DNA from: Henckelia pumila
Lineage: Eukaryota > Streptophyta > Magnoliopsida > Lamiales > Gesneriaceae
Direction of reading: 5' to 3'
Assembly (NCBI RefSeq): GCF_033568475.1
Contig: NC_133121.1
Location: 135,378,375 to 135,442,374 of the forward strand
DNA: 64,000 nt
Shown: positions 24,176 to 34,897 of the stretch, one piece after another
Numbering within the stretch: the first letter of the stretch is position 1
How the letters are laid out: each line of letters starts with the position of its first letter
The notes under the pieces: generated by a model
What the model saw: the letters and a program-made list of their open reading frames with translations, nothing else
Databases searched by the model: none
What the model was told of the DNA's origin: nothing
Made by a program: the position numbers and the translations under genes

Positions 24176-25862
24176 TTAAATACCGATATTACAACTAGCC
24201 ATAATTTTTATTAAAACTGCAAGCTCTTGATTCAACAGGATTAATTAAATTTTGTTTAACCAATATTTCAATTTTTAAATATGCGATACACGACTAATGT
24301 TTATTAGATACTAGCGGTTCGTGCGTGTTTAGTAAAAAATAAATAAATAATGCAGTGTTTTTTTAAGATTTTAAAATAAAATTTATTAATTATTAAATTG
24401 AAATGGTAAAAGAGAAAAATAATACATAAAAAAACACAATTTCAACAAAGTAAAATCATATGGTTAATTTGATAAGATGAAAGATCTTTAAAACAAATCC
24501 AAAATTATAACATAACTTCATATAATAATTATATAATGCTCTTGTATTATATATAGTCATAGTAAAAAATAGCTAGTTCCATAAAATGGAGAATATTTTT
24601 GGCAAATACCAAAATTATACAATAACTCCATATAGTTAGTACATGATGCACTTGTATTATATATAATAAAATATATAAACATCAATTTAAAAAAAAATAT
24701 CATAAAGCAAGCATAAAAAAATAGACTTCTAACAAATTAATTAGTGATATGATAAATAATATATAGATAAGTAATGTAATATAATAAAAATATAAATAAA
24801 AAATGATAGTTAAGATAATATTTGATTTGATTGATAGATTATAGTTTATTTGATTTGATTTATTAAATTTTATATAAAAATGATAAATTACCATTTTGTC
24901 ATTTTAACAATAAATAAAATATGAATAATATTATGTATAAGGGGTAATATAGTAATTTAAATAAATAATTAATGATTTGATGATTGGTGTAAAATAAATA
25001 ATATTTAATAATTGGATAAATAATATGACAAGAAGAACGCGAGATTGGATAAAATAATTTATATATTTTAATAACAACCATACCAAACGGAGCCAATTAT
25101 ATGTATCTCGAACTTAATAAGACAATATATTATAGAATATAGAACTGTCTCAAACTTAATAAGATAGATCAAAATAAAATTACTATTAAAATTAAATTTC
25201 TATTAATATACTCGTCGCAAGGAAAAAAATCACATCTATAATATTAATCTTATTTTACCTTATAAATCATGCAAAATAATTTAAAAAATGGTTAAAATTC
25301 AAAGACAATTTTTACTAAATAAAGAACTTTACAAGCATGCGGAACGTAGGGCATTTGTATTATCTATACTATTTATTAAATTTAAACACCCTTTCTTAAC
25401 TAATTGTACGTAGTGTGATATTAGTGAAACTTTTTTAATTCCCAAAATACTATCTAATCATCCAATTATATGTACCCCCCCTCCCCCCCCCCCCCCCCCA
25501 CATATATATATTAACATTTAATTTTTATCTTTTATCACTTCAATTTCAAAAATTAATAACTTTCATTTTAAAATTGTTTAGAAAACCTAATTGCTTCTCT
25601 AACATTTTTTTCACAACACATGCATTGTGTGTGCCGTGATCTGTGGGTTATTAATTAAGAGAGATACCTTTTGAACAACTAATTTGGTGTGTTTGGTGAA
25701 GGGATTTTTGCTTCACCTTAATATCCTCAGGTTGCGCCTGAACGAACATATTTCAAATCCATGTATTTTTGTTGTTTAAAAAATTAACATCATAAACATC
25801 AAATCTACTATTTCATGCATGTTTATATAGTGATTTATGTTAATTGAGATAGATTTGAAGTC
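24176..25862. other. AT-rich intergenic DNA with possible Helitron end and poly(C) run
   Basis: No coding sequence is supported. Around 24308-24330 the minus strand reads as a GC-rich stretch ending CTAGT (plus: actagcggttcgtgcg), reminiscent of a Helitron 3' terminus but not convincing on its own. A poly(C) tract with one interruption lies at 25475-25499. The stretch 24830-25090 is a very AT-rich block ending in accataccaaacggagcc and may be an old MITE. Confidence 0.35.
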
Positions 25863-26162
25863 GGAAAAATACTTTTTTTGGTTCAGTAACTTTACCCCTT
25901 TTGGATTTTGGTCCATTAACTTTTTTTATGTGGATTTTGGTACACTAACTTTTTATTTTTAGTGATTTTTGGTTCAACTGCATACGTGTCAGCTTTTGAT
26001 TGGTCCACGTCATCATTTTGGACCAATCAGGAGTTGACACGTATGCAGTTGAACCAAAAGTCACTGAAAATAAAAAGTTAGTGTACCAAAACCCACATCG
26101 AAAAAGTTAATGGATCAAAACCATAATATAAACAAGTTAATGAACTAAAAAACTTATTTTCC
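25863..26162. mobile_element. Fold-back MITE, about 300 bp
   Basis: Two long arms are reverse complements over roughly 120 bp. The left arm contains ggtccattaactttttt, ttggtacactaactttt and gcatacgtgtcag; the right arm contains the complements in reverse order. The centre is cacgtcatcattttggacc. It has no coding capacity. The termini are ggaaaaata and tattttcc; no clean target duplication is visible, so the class is not assigned. Similar 'gg(a/t)cc...taactt' fold-backs are common plant MITEs. Confidence 0.75.
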
Positions 26163-26476
26163 CTTTCAAATCCATCCAATAATGTGGTCATAAAATTTAA
26201 TATCAATTTTGTATAGATTGGAAAAAATAACTAAATTAAATATGAATTAAGGTATATATTTCATCTAATATAGTTTTGCCTCTTATATGCCAAGCCATGT
26301 TGGACGATTTCATTGAAAAATATTTAAAAATTTATATTGTCAGAACTGAACTTCTTCTTCAACACACATGAACTAAACAAGGAAAGATTCGATTTTGTGC
26401 TAGTTTCCACTATCAGCAGCAACAAGAGCATCAAAATTCATATACTGATCGATATCTTCGTACTCGATCGGTGACC

Positions 26477-27299
26477 TTAATTGAGCGGGAGATCATGTTG
26501 TATCTCTTTCTCCTTGGAATCTGATGCGAGCTGCTTGTTCTTTTGTGCAGTTTTCTCGGGTTGTTTCAGCATTTTTATCTCAGATCGTTCCTCTTCGATA
26601 GCCACTGCGCGCACGTACACGTTCATTAAGAAGCTAAGCTATATATAATATATTTACATTATAGATCGATCTCATATATATACATGCAGTGATTTAAAAC
26701 AATATTATATATATGTTTATTAGTTACTTTCTAGACGCCTGGATTTCGTCAAACGTTTATCCAATTCTCGTCGAAGGGAATTATTTTCAAGCTCCAAAAG
26801 TTTTTTCTTCTCTTTGAAGCTTTTAACTTGTGAGGCGAGACTAGATATTAGATCCTGCAAAAGTAATTAGTATTAATTATATACAGTAGGGTTCTTTTCA
26901 CTCAAATTCATATGATAAAATAAACAAAAAAAAAAAATAGAAAAAAATATTTACCGATAAATCCTTGACCATCTTTTCTGAATCACGAGTATAATTTATG
27001 GTCTTAATTCTAGATCTTTGTGCTGAGAGCCTGTTTGATATAATCCTGCAGAAATATCAGATCATTTAAAGTGAGTTACTTTAATTTAGATAGAAAACTT
27101 TGCTTAATTACTGAAAATGTTTCTTAAAAAAAAAAAAAAATAATAATAGAGGAATTCACCTTCTAATCTTGTTCAAATCCATGTTATTAGGATCATTGAA
27201 AAGGCTCCCATGTTTCATTTCATGCTCCATAGCTTCATCAAGAGTGAGAGGACATGATGGCATCTTTGGAATATTAATGTGTGATGAATATTTCTCCAT
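26477..27299 (-). CDS. Small bZIP transcription factor, group E-like, four exons
   Basis: DNA-binding bZIP protein, probably nuclear. Exons 27299-27160, 27045-26955, 26854-26728 and 26604-26477 have consistent GT-AG junctions and phases and give 161 residues. Exon 1 supplies a short leader (SCPLTLDEAMEHEMKHGSLF). Exon 2 carries the basic region with the N-x7-R signature (NRLSAQRSR). Exons 3 and 4 form the zipper (LASQVKSFKEKKKLLELE, then NSLRREL). The extra heptads after the first coil, and the layout, resemble group E (bZIP34/61) factors; this is an inference from the motif only. Relative to its paralogue at 52442-53803, a one-base shift near 26480 ends the protein at DLPLN and takes the tail (EYEDIDQYMNFDAL) out of frame. 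Expression is not proven. Confidence 0.75.
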
Positions 27300-28846
27300 T
27301 TTTAATAAAAAAAAATGTTTGATAAACGACTAAAGATAATCTGCAGATCGAATCTTTCTGCAAGTAAAAAAAAAAAAGAGTTTACTTGAAGAAACAAAAT
27401 GAAATGTATGGTGAGTATATATACCCACACGGCCAGCTAGCAAACACAAAATTGCATTGGAATATATCATTAATACTTACCATGCATCCATATTTTTGTC
27501 ATCATTTACCTTAGCAGGATATGTTTCACACCTGTTGTATTACAGGACACTGAATTAACGTAATATTCTATCAATAGATTATATGTATAGTAAATATTAT
27601 CCGATTAATATCGAAAAACATATGCGCTAATTAAATTGAGTTTTTTTGTCGACTCGTATATATATATATATTATTATTATTATTATTAACTTGTACGGAC
27701 GAATATTTAAGTTTGGCGTACGGTTCGAATTAATTCAAGACGAGTTAGATAATTAGAGGGGCTTATTATATATAAATTATATAATTCAATGCAAATTAAT
27801 GTATTATTCTTGTGAATTTGCATTAGTTTGTATTTATTCTAGAGGAAGGTTTTTTTTAGATATTTAGGTTCCATTTGAACATGTACATATAAAACGTTTT
27901 TATAAAAGTTTTTTTATAAAATATTTTAAAAGTTGTTTAAAAATAAATTGTGTTTGGAGAACTATTCTATAAAAAACATTTTAACATTTCAAAAGTAATG
28001 TTGTCTTCCATAGTTGCATTCTAAAAACATCTAAAAAGACCTCTCAAGTGTTTAAAAACTATACCATGGGTAACACTTTTTAAAAAATATTTTTCAAAAA
28101 CATATTTTACAAAAAATTTATCCAAACACATACTTTAAATATTTTTCACTCATAAAACACTAAAAACGTTTCTAAAATACATGTCCAAACTGAACCATAG
28201 TGTTTGAGAGAGTTTATAAAAATCATTTCCTGGATTCTAGCTAATTGGATGGAAGATGAAAGTGCTTTGGGATGTTTGTGAATTCCAACTTCTGTAATTT
28301 TTAACCAAAAACTAGAAGTAAGTTTGAGATTTTTTTTTCTACTTCTGATTTTTGGTTAATGATTTAAAGTTACAATTTGATATTTGAATCTTAAAAAATT
28401 ATCATATTCCACAATTCTCTCAATTTTTATAAATATTTTTGGAGATTTTTTTTAAATGTAAAATTATATTCATACATGAGTTTTAAGAGTGTCAATTGTA
28501 ATTCAAAAAATTTTAATAATATTTTATTCCGAGCATTTATTTTTTTAAAAAGAATCTGTTTTATAATTTTCATTTCAGATTTTTTCAAACATATTTTGTG
28601 CATGTATAAATTTTTTTATTATTTTAATTAATCTCATATAAATTTTCAATCATTCATATTGTAAAAAAATAAATTAATTTTGATCAAAATATTCAAAAAT
28701 TAATAATAATTATATAAATACATTATTGACGGTATGAGTACCAAAATTTAGAGAATTAAAAAATACAAATATTATATAGGTTAAGGATATTATTATCATT
28801 TTACGAAAAATTATGTTTAGAAGCAATAATTTTCTCAAAACACTCC
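27300..28846. other. bZIP upstream region and AT-rich flank of the SIRE element
   Basis: Contains the bZIP promoter, a TA/TTA run near 27659-27688 and a fold-back element (listed separately). It is otherwise AT-rich, with no gene recognised up to the target duplication ACTCC at 28842-28846. Confidence 0.4.
27865..28199. mobile_element. Probable MITE with TAGGTTC/GAACCTA-type ends
   Basis: The left end taggttccatttgaacatgt pairs with the right end acatgtccaaactgaaccata as imperfect terminal inverted repeats. The following segments (aaaacgtttttataaa and ctaaaaacgtttct) also pair. The interior is AT-rich and non-coding. No target duplication could be fixed, so this is a structural call only. 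Confidence 0.5.
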
Positions 28847-29913
28847 TGAAAGGATAATTATTCCTTGATATATTTTCATGTTTTGAAAGATTATAATATT
28901 GTGTTTTGCCTTTCTAGGATTGATAGTTAATATTGTGTTTCTTATCTATATGCTTGATATATTTTAAACTAAAAATAGTTTTGATTTGAATTGAGATAAT
29001 ATAATATTCCTAGATTTAAAATATGGTTTCTTGGATTGATAGTTTTTCCTATCTAAGTATTTGAAATATTTTAAATTAGAAATTGTTTTGAATTGATATA
29101 ATATAATTTTCCTATATTTAAGATAAGATTGATTTGTTTAATTATGATAGGAATTATCTTATATTAAATAACTAGATTTAGTCGTCTGATATTTTTGGTA
29201 GGAGATATATTTGGACGTATCATAATATATATCTATCTCCTAACTTATCTTTATTTCCTTATCATTGTAGATTCAAGTTTGAATTAAGGAAACAAGATCA
29301 AGACTCTTTTTGGAGATAAAATTTGTACACGCTTAAATAGAAGAAGATGACGTAGAGATCTGGGGCTTGGAGAAAAACGAGAGAGCGCAGAAAAGAGAGA
29401 TCAAGCCGTAGATGAGAATTTGAGCGTACAAAATAAAAGAGAGAGACGAGAGAGCTTAAGTGTAGAAGACAAGGAACTCGACTTTCTGGAGTGCTTTCAC
29501 GTTGAAGAGTCCTTGTCTATTTGTTGAAGTAATTTCTGTAGATGCCGTGAAGAGTTTGAGAGCATGTTTATTGAGGATTGAAGATCGAAGATTGAAAGCC
29601 TTTTTGCTCTTGTGTTTTGGCATCTAGGGCCAACTCTATTCTCTTGATTTTTCTGTCTACCTTCAGTAGATTTTTAGGAGTTGGTTTATTTGTTTTATTC
29701 TTTATTTTCTCACATGCTTTGAGAAAATTGATTTTTACAATAATTCACTAGTTTTAGGGTTTGTAAAACTCTTTGATTATTTTTTTAGTGAAAGTTTTGC
29801 CCTGAGGCGCTGCAAGAGTATTTTATACTCTTGCTTAAAAATTTGAGTCTGATTTGTTTGGTTGCTTATTTATTTTATTCATGCTTTCAAAAATTCTGAT
29901 GCATGTTAATCAA

Positions 29914-29953
29914 GGTGTTATTGAAGATGTTGTCAACACCTAGTGACAACATC
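29914..29953. repeat. Nested inverted repeat, LTR copy 1
   Basis: GATGTTGTC (29926-29934) and GACAACATC (29945-29953) are a perfect 9-bp inverted repeat with a 10-bp spacer. GGTGTT just upstream and the central CAACACC form a second pair. Confidence 0.85.
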
Positions 29954-30076
29954 TGAATCTGTTTTATGTGCAACCTTTTATTACTTTAGTACTTGTGCAT
30001 ATTTACTCTTGAGTAGTTTTACTGTTGGTTTGTTGTTACTATTCATGTTTTAATATTTCCGCTGCATGTTGTGTAG

Positions 30077-30104
30077 GATGTTGTCAACACCTAGTGACAA
30101 CATC
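30077..30104. repeat. Nested inverted repeat, LTR copy 2
   Basis: The same perfect 9-bp arms (30077-30085 and 30096-30104), about 40 bp before the LTR end. In the 3' LTR the corresponding place has lost 16 bp, including one arm. Confidence 0.85.
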
Positions 30105-30209
30105 TGATTCTGATAATTTTTATGAGCCATGATATCCCTTACAAGTGGTATCAGAGCCAACTCTTGATACACTAAGAGCTGATTCTGGATTATTTTTTTC
30201 AGGAATATT

Positions 30210-30305
30210 ATGGAGTCAACAACAGCAAACTCATTCTTCAAACCTCAAGAAGTTTTTGAATCGGATTTGGGAGATGACTCGTTGTCACTCATCACAAAGA
30301 AGTTT
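30210..30305 (+). pseudogene. SIRE gag 5' fragment, split by the nested Ty3 element
   Basis: An ATG at 30210 opens MESTTANSFFKPQEVFESD, and the frame runs to SLITKK before the nested element. It resumes at 34893 (KFGDYLKKMRESKKTD, then a stop). Most of the gag N-terminal domain seen in SIRE elements is absent, so an internal deletion preceded or accompanied decay. Confidence 0.75.
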
Positions 30306-31003
30306 TGATATGAATCTAGGAGGCGTCCGACGATTCATATTGTTCCAAGGGATGTCTCTTAATTTGCCATCAAGGATTGCAGGACAAGCGCGCCTGTTAG
30401 CCGCGCGCCCGCGCCATTCCTGCGCACGACAAGCGCGCCCGCGCCGACGTTCTATCACACACACTTCGGCATGTAGTGTGTGTGCGTGGAATTTTGAGTA
30501 TTTTTGATATATTGTGATATTTTGAGCCTTTTAAGTTTATTAGAAAAATTTTAGGAGATATCTTTGATATCTTTAGATATATTCTGTAATATTTTGCGTG
30601 ATCTTTTATTATTTTGTAGTTGTATTATAAATACAACAAAGACATTCATTATTAAAAAATAACATAGTTCATATTATTGATTTTTTATCAGTCTAAAATT
30701 CTCTCTAGAATTTTATTGAAGCTTTTGCTTTGTCAAAATCAAACTTATCAAAGTTTAACAACTTTGTGGCGTTTGTCAATTGATTATATTCGTGGGTTGT
30801 CAAAGACAGGTTCCTTTGAAGGTCCCGTTGAGATCGATTGTTTATTCCGCAATTATCTGTTGCTAGTTACAGGTTCAACTAGAGGTGGATTTTGCAAACT
30901 TACTTGTTTCAAAGATAGGGAAAAATCGTTGAATTCTTTTGTTATCGAATTGAAGTGCGATTCTTTGAAATCGTGTTGCCTTTCATACATAAGATTCACA
31001 TCA
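30306..31003 (+). repeat. 5' LTR of the nested Ty3 element
   Basis: 698 bp. Contains three GC-rich units of the type GCGCGCCCGCGCC (about 30384-30446) and a TATA box TATAAATA at 30626-30633. It is followed by TTTGATATCAAAGC, a possible weak primer site. Confidence 0.88.
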
Positions 31004-31518
31004 TTTGATATCAAAGCTTAAGGTTTTGATTCAAGTAAGTCGTATCCTTCTTTAATCTATATTCTTTCTTCGTTCTTTGTTCATCTTTCCTTGTTCTTCG
31101 TTCTTCATCTATCTCATCTCAAATTTATGTGTCATTTTTTCAAACTTGTTATCCAAGTCTCGTGTCTTGTGCTACAAGTTATAAATTCAAAAAAAAAAAA
31201 AAGAGACCGAAATTTTCAAAAAAAAAAAGGAAGCAAAATAACTTGTGGTCAAAATTTCTCGTGTCTTGTGAGTCTTGGGTGCCAAGTTTATTTCAATCTT
31301 CATAAAGTCAATTTCTTGTTTTTGTGCAACCTACGTGGGCCGATTGGCAAGTGTTTACAAGTTTTGAACTTGTGAGTTTGATATTTAAAATCACAAAGCA
31401 TAAGCCATTCCATATATTTTGAGTGAAAAAAAAGGAGTGATTGAGTGATTTTCTTTGGAGTGACTAGTGAGAATTTGGGTGAGGATATTTTATTACTAAC
31501 CTTTTTCTTGCAGGTACA

Positions 31519-32292
31519 ATGTTTCAAAGAAACTTTGATGAGTATAGGAAGAGTGAAAAAAGATTATATGGGTATGATAGTAGTAGGAGAGAGAGAAGAG
31601 ATGATGATGGTTGTCGTGGAGAAAAAGATTTTGAATATTATTTGGATAGGATTAAGAAAAATAAAATTCCATCGTTTGATGGTTATTCAGATTCGGAGTC
31701 GTATTTGAAGTGGGAGAAAAGGGTAGAGTTTTTATTTGAAGGTCGTGATTTTTCTGAAGCTAGGAAGTTTAAACTTGTTTTACAAGAATTTACCGACTAT
31801 GATTGCACTTGGTGGGATAAAGTTGTGGTGAACAGGAAAAGACATGGAATGAATCCTATTTCTACATGGGATGAAATGAAGAGAGCTATGCGGAAACATT
31901 TTGCTCCTAATCACTGTGAATCTCCCAAACGTGAACATCAAGGTACATCTAAACTTTCAAATTCTAGTACCTTTGATATTGCATGTTTATGGTGTCGTAG
32001 AAAAGATAAGCATGATATGAGCCAATGTTTTAAGGAGACTATGATGAAAGTGGCGGATTCTCGTGTAGAGATTGAATCTAATGTTGTAGTGGAGGTTGAG
32101 TCAAAAGTTGAAGTTAAGTCAAGAATTAAGGATGAAACTTCCTTGATTATTGATGAGAGTGTTGAAATTTGTGTGGTGGAAGGTGAATGGCTTGATGAAA
32201 ACTCTTCTATTGTACATGGTGTGGTTGATAGTGGTATTAGTGTTGAATCTAAATGTGAAGTGATAGGTGAGTTTGTATGTGTTGAGGAGTAA
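31519..32292 (+). CDS. Gag of the nested Ty3 element
   Basis: A 257-codon open frame. The Ty3-gag core is present: IPSFDGYSDSESYLKWEKRV, then FEGRDFSEARKFKLVLQEF, WWDKVV and a TWDEMKRAMRKHFAP stretch, the classical plant retrotransposon-gag signature. A degenerate knuckle-like CLWCRRKDKHDMSQCF follows. It ends in an acidic, Val/Glu-rich tail and a TAA. It is a transposon gene, intact over this length but shorter than a full gag-pol; whether it is expressed is unknown. Confidence 0.75.
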   Translation: MFQRNFDEYRKSEKRLYGYDSSRRERRDDDGCRGEKDFEYYLDRIKKNKIPSFDGYSDSESYLKWEKRVEFLFEGRDFSEARKFKLVLQEFTDYDCTWWDKVVVNRKRHGMNPISTWDEMKRAMRKHFAPNHCESPKREHQGTSKLSNSSTFDIACLWCRRKDKHDMSQCFKETMMKVADSRVEIESNVVVEVESKVEVKSRIKDETSLIIDESVEICVVEGEWLDENSSIVHGVVDSGISVESKCEVIGEFVCVEE

Positions 32293-32401
32293 TCTAATGT
32301 TCTTGTGATAGATGAGAGTCCTATTGATGTTCAAAGTGAGACTAGTACTTTGTTGGATGAGTCTTGTAATTTTGCTATTCAATTGAGTCCAAAAGAATTT
32401 T

Positions 32402-33990
32402 TTGAGGATCAATTGGAAGTTGAAAATTTGTGTGATATGGCTGAAAAAAAGAGTGATAAAAAAAAGTGAGATAGCCATGGAAAAAGAAAAAGAAAAGGAA
32501 ATAATTAAGGCCGAAAGAAAGAGTGTACAAAAGAGTGAGATGACCTTTGAAAGAATAAAAGAGAGGAAAGAAAAAAGAGGAAAGAGACCAATAAAAAAAG
32601 AAAATATTATGGTCCAAAATAGTGAGGTTGAAAATTTTGTTCAAATGAATAAAATCCCTAAAGTACTTTTGTACAAAGAGGTTTTATCTCATTGTCATGA
32701 TTTAGCCGGTTCAACCCCGAGCTTTGGTATTTCTTCTTTGCAGGTTATTGGAGATGTGTTGATGAGAAAACAAAGGAGATACAATATTAAAAGTCTTAAC
32801 ATGTTGGATCTATGTGAAGGTGAGGTTGAATGTTTGAAAGTTGTTCTCTTTGAGAGGTATGATGTAGATGCAAATCGAAGGTACAATTTCAATACAAACT
32901 TTCAAAGGTATGAATTTAATTCAATGTTGCATGGATTTAATTACTTTGTTGAAGGATTTGAGAAAGTGTTAGCTATGAATTATGCTTTAAGTTCAAATCT
33001 TGATGTTAAGTCTCTTGAGTTTGTGCATACTACAAGAGTTGGTTATTTGGTTTATGTTGATATGTGCGAGTGTTGCAAGAATAGTATAGGTGGTAAGTCA
33101 TATTTGTATGATTGGTTATTGTTGACTTTTGGGCTAACTAATGTGCGTAATACTTTCATGAGATTGATGGGTTGTGTTTTGCATGCATCTATGAGTAGCT
33201 TTGTTGTGATATACTTTGATTATATCTTAGTGTATAACAAAAATTTTAATGTGCATGTTGAACATTATGGAGTTGTGTTAATCATGTTGGATCGTGAACA
33301 TGTTAGAATTATTGGTGAAGAGTTGATCCAATGCCAACGAGGTAAGGAATATATGGTAGTTACTACACTATCACAAAGGTATGAGTTCTTATCTATTTTG
33401 GTTACAATTTTTTTATGGATTGAGAATGTTAATGAGTTATATGCATTGGATAATGGTTTGAAATATGTGTTTGAGTTATGTTTGCATGAAACTCTTGAGA
33501 AATTCTATGTGAGCAATAAGTGTTTGTTTAAGACGAGTAGCACTTTTATTCCATCTTCGTCATTGAATAAGTTACTTGTTGTGGGAGCATGTAGTATAAA
33601 GTTAATGAATACGTTGCAAGAATATTTGTTGTGATTGCATATGAAGAGATATGTTGAGAGGAATTGTGAGTGGCATATTTCAAGTGCATTGTTTCTTATT
33701 CCTAGAAAGCAATGGTTGTACTTAACTATGAACTTTGTGTTGGGGTTAACTAGGTCTAATAAGGGGAGAAATTTGATCTTTGTCTTGCTAAATGGAATTT
33801 TAATCATGTTTAAGCATGCGAGTAGTTATAAGGTGTTTCATTTGTATATGAGAAATTTCGTGATTTTTGACATGGTTTTGAGTGTGCAAAGTACATTGTT
33901 GTTTGTGAAAAATATTTTTAAAGTTTCTAATATTTGCTTGGTTTTTGTAGATAAAGGGCAAGATTTGAGGACAAATCTTTTTGAAGAAGG
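32402..33990 (+). pseudogene. Ty3 pol vestige of the nested element (RT and integrase pieces)
   Basis: A 410-codon frame (32402-33634), one stop, then a second frame running to the 3' LTR. The RT fragment reads LLLTFGLTNVRNTFMRLM then VVIYFDYILVYNKN: the catalytic YFDD box has become YFDY (33212-33223). Integrase vestiges (LHMKRYVERNCEW, then MNFVLGLTRSNKGR) and the terminal DLRTNLFEEGE next to the LTR keep the Ty3 order. Protease, most of RT, RNase H and the integrase core are missing or unrecognisable. This is a dead deletion derivative. Confidence 0.75.
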
Positions 33991-33996
33991 GGAGTC

Positions 33997-34892
33997 TGAT
34001 ATGAATCTAGGAGGCATCCGACGATTCATATTGTTCCAAGGGATGTCTCTTAATTTGCCATCAAGGATTGCAGGATTTGGGATCCATGAAAACTTGGTTG
34101 GAGAGCATGGAAATAACTTTGAAAATTATTATAATATTTTCGGAGGTCAAAAGGATCAAGAAAATGGAGAAAACATTGAAGAAATCACGAAATTGAATTC
34201 TTTGGTTCGAAGCATAGGCGCGCTCGCGCTTCTGTACACGTGCGCCCGCGCCATCATCTGCGAGAGGCCAGCGCGCCCGCGCCATTTCTGCGCACGACAA
34301 GCGCGCCCGCGCCATTCCATAGCGCGTCCGCGCCGATGTTCTCTCACACACACTTTGGCATGTAGTGTGTGTGCGTGGAATTTTGAGTATTTTTGATATA
34401 TTGTGATATTTTGAGTCTTTTAAGTTTATTAGGAAACTTTTAGGAGATATATTTGATATCTTTAGATATATTCTGAAAAATTTTGCGTGATTTTTTATTA
34501 TTTTGTAGTTGTATTATAAATACAACAAAGACATTCATTATTAAAAAACAACATAGTTCATATTATTGATTTTTTATCAGTCTAAAATTCTCTCTAGAAT
34601 TTTATTGAAGCTTTTGCTTTGTCAAAATCAAACTTATCAAAGTTTAACAACTTTGTGGCGTTTTTTAATTGATTATATTCGTGGGTTGTCAAAGACAGGT
34701 TCCTTTGAAGGTCCCGTTGAGATCGATTGTTTATTCCGCAATTATCTGTTGCTAGTTACAGGTTCAACTAGAGGTGGATTTTGCAAACTAACTTGTTTCA
34801 AAGATAGGGAAAAATCGTTGAATTCTTTTGTTATCGAATTGAGGTGCGATTCTTTGAAATCGTGTTGTCTTTCATACATAAGATTCACATCA
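33997..34892 (+). repeat. 3' LTR of the nested Ty3 element
   Basis: 896 bp, with five GC-rich GCGCGCCCGCGCC-type units at 34218-34338 and a TATA box at 34515-34522. It is longer than the 5' copy by about 200 bp. Confidence 0.88.
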
Positions 34893-34897
34893 AGTTT

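Larger units (their letters stand above)
28847..30143 (+). repeat. 5' LTR of the SIRE-type element
   Basis: Starts TGAAAGGATAATTATTCC and ends GATATCCCTTACA. A TATA-like cttaaatag is near 29332. Two copies of the GATGTTGTC/GACAACATC inverted repeat lie in its last 235 bp. The primer-binding site follows after two bases (30146-30158). Confidence 0.93.
30306..34892 (+). mobile_element. Nested Ty3-type LTR retrotransposon, 4.6 kb
   Basis: Flanked by a perfect 5-bp duplication AGTTT (30301-30305 and 34893-34897), inside the gag of the SIRE element. LTRs are 30306-31003 (698 bp) and 33997-34892 (896 bp), both TGATATGAATC...TTCACATCA. The 5' LTR lacks about 200 bp present in the 3' LTR. A polypurine tract gaagaagggga precedes the 3' LTR. 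The internal region (about 3 kb) has gag and a shrunken pol with RT and integrase vestiges. It is non-autonomous in its present state. Confidence 0.92.

Noticed and set aside
25475-25499. Poly(C) tract as a functional element
   Set aside because: A homopolymer run with no flanking structure; could also be a sequencing-length artefact.
30145-30507. 120-codon frame rich in Arg-Pro-Arg
   Set aside because: Produced by the GC-rich LTR units of the nested Ty3 element and crossing the SIRE/Ty3 boundary; not a gene.
30384-34338. The GC-rich repeated units as a CRISPR-like array
   Set aside because: Units lie inside LTRs of a plant retrotransposon, spacing is irregular, and there is no cas gene; the genome is eukaryotic.
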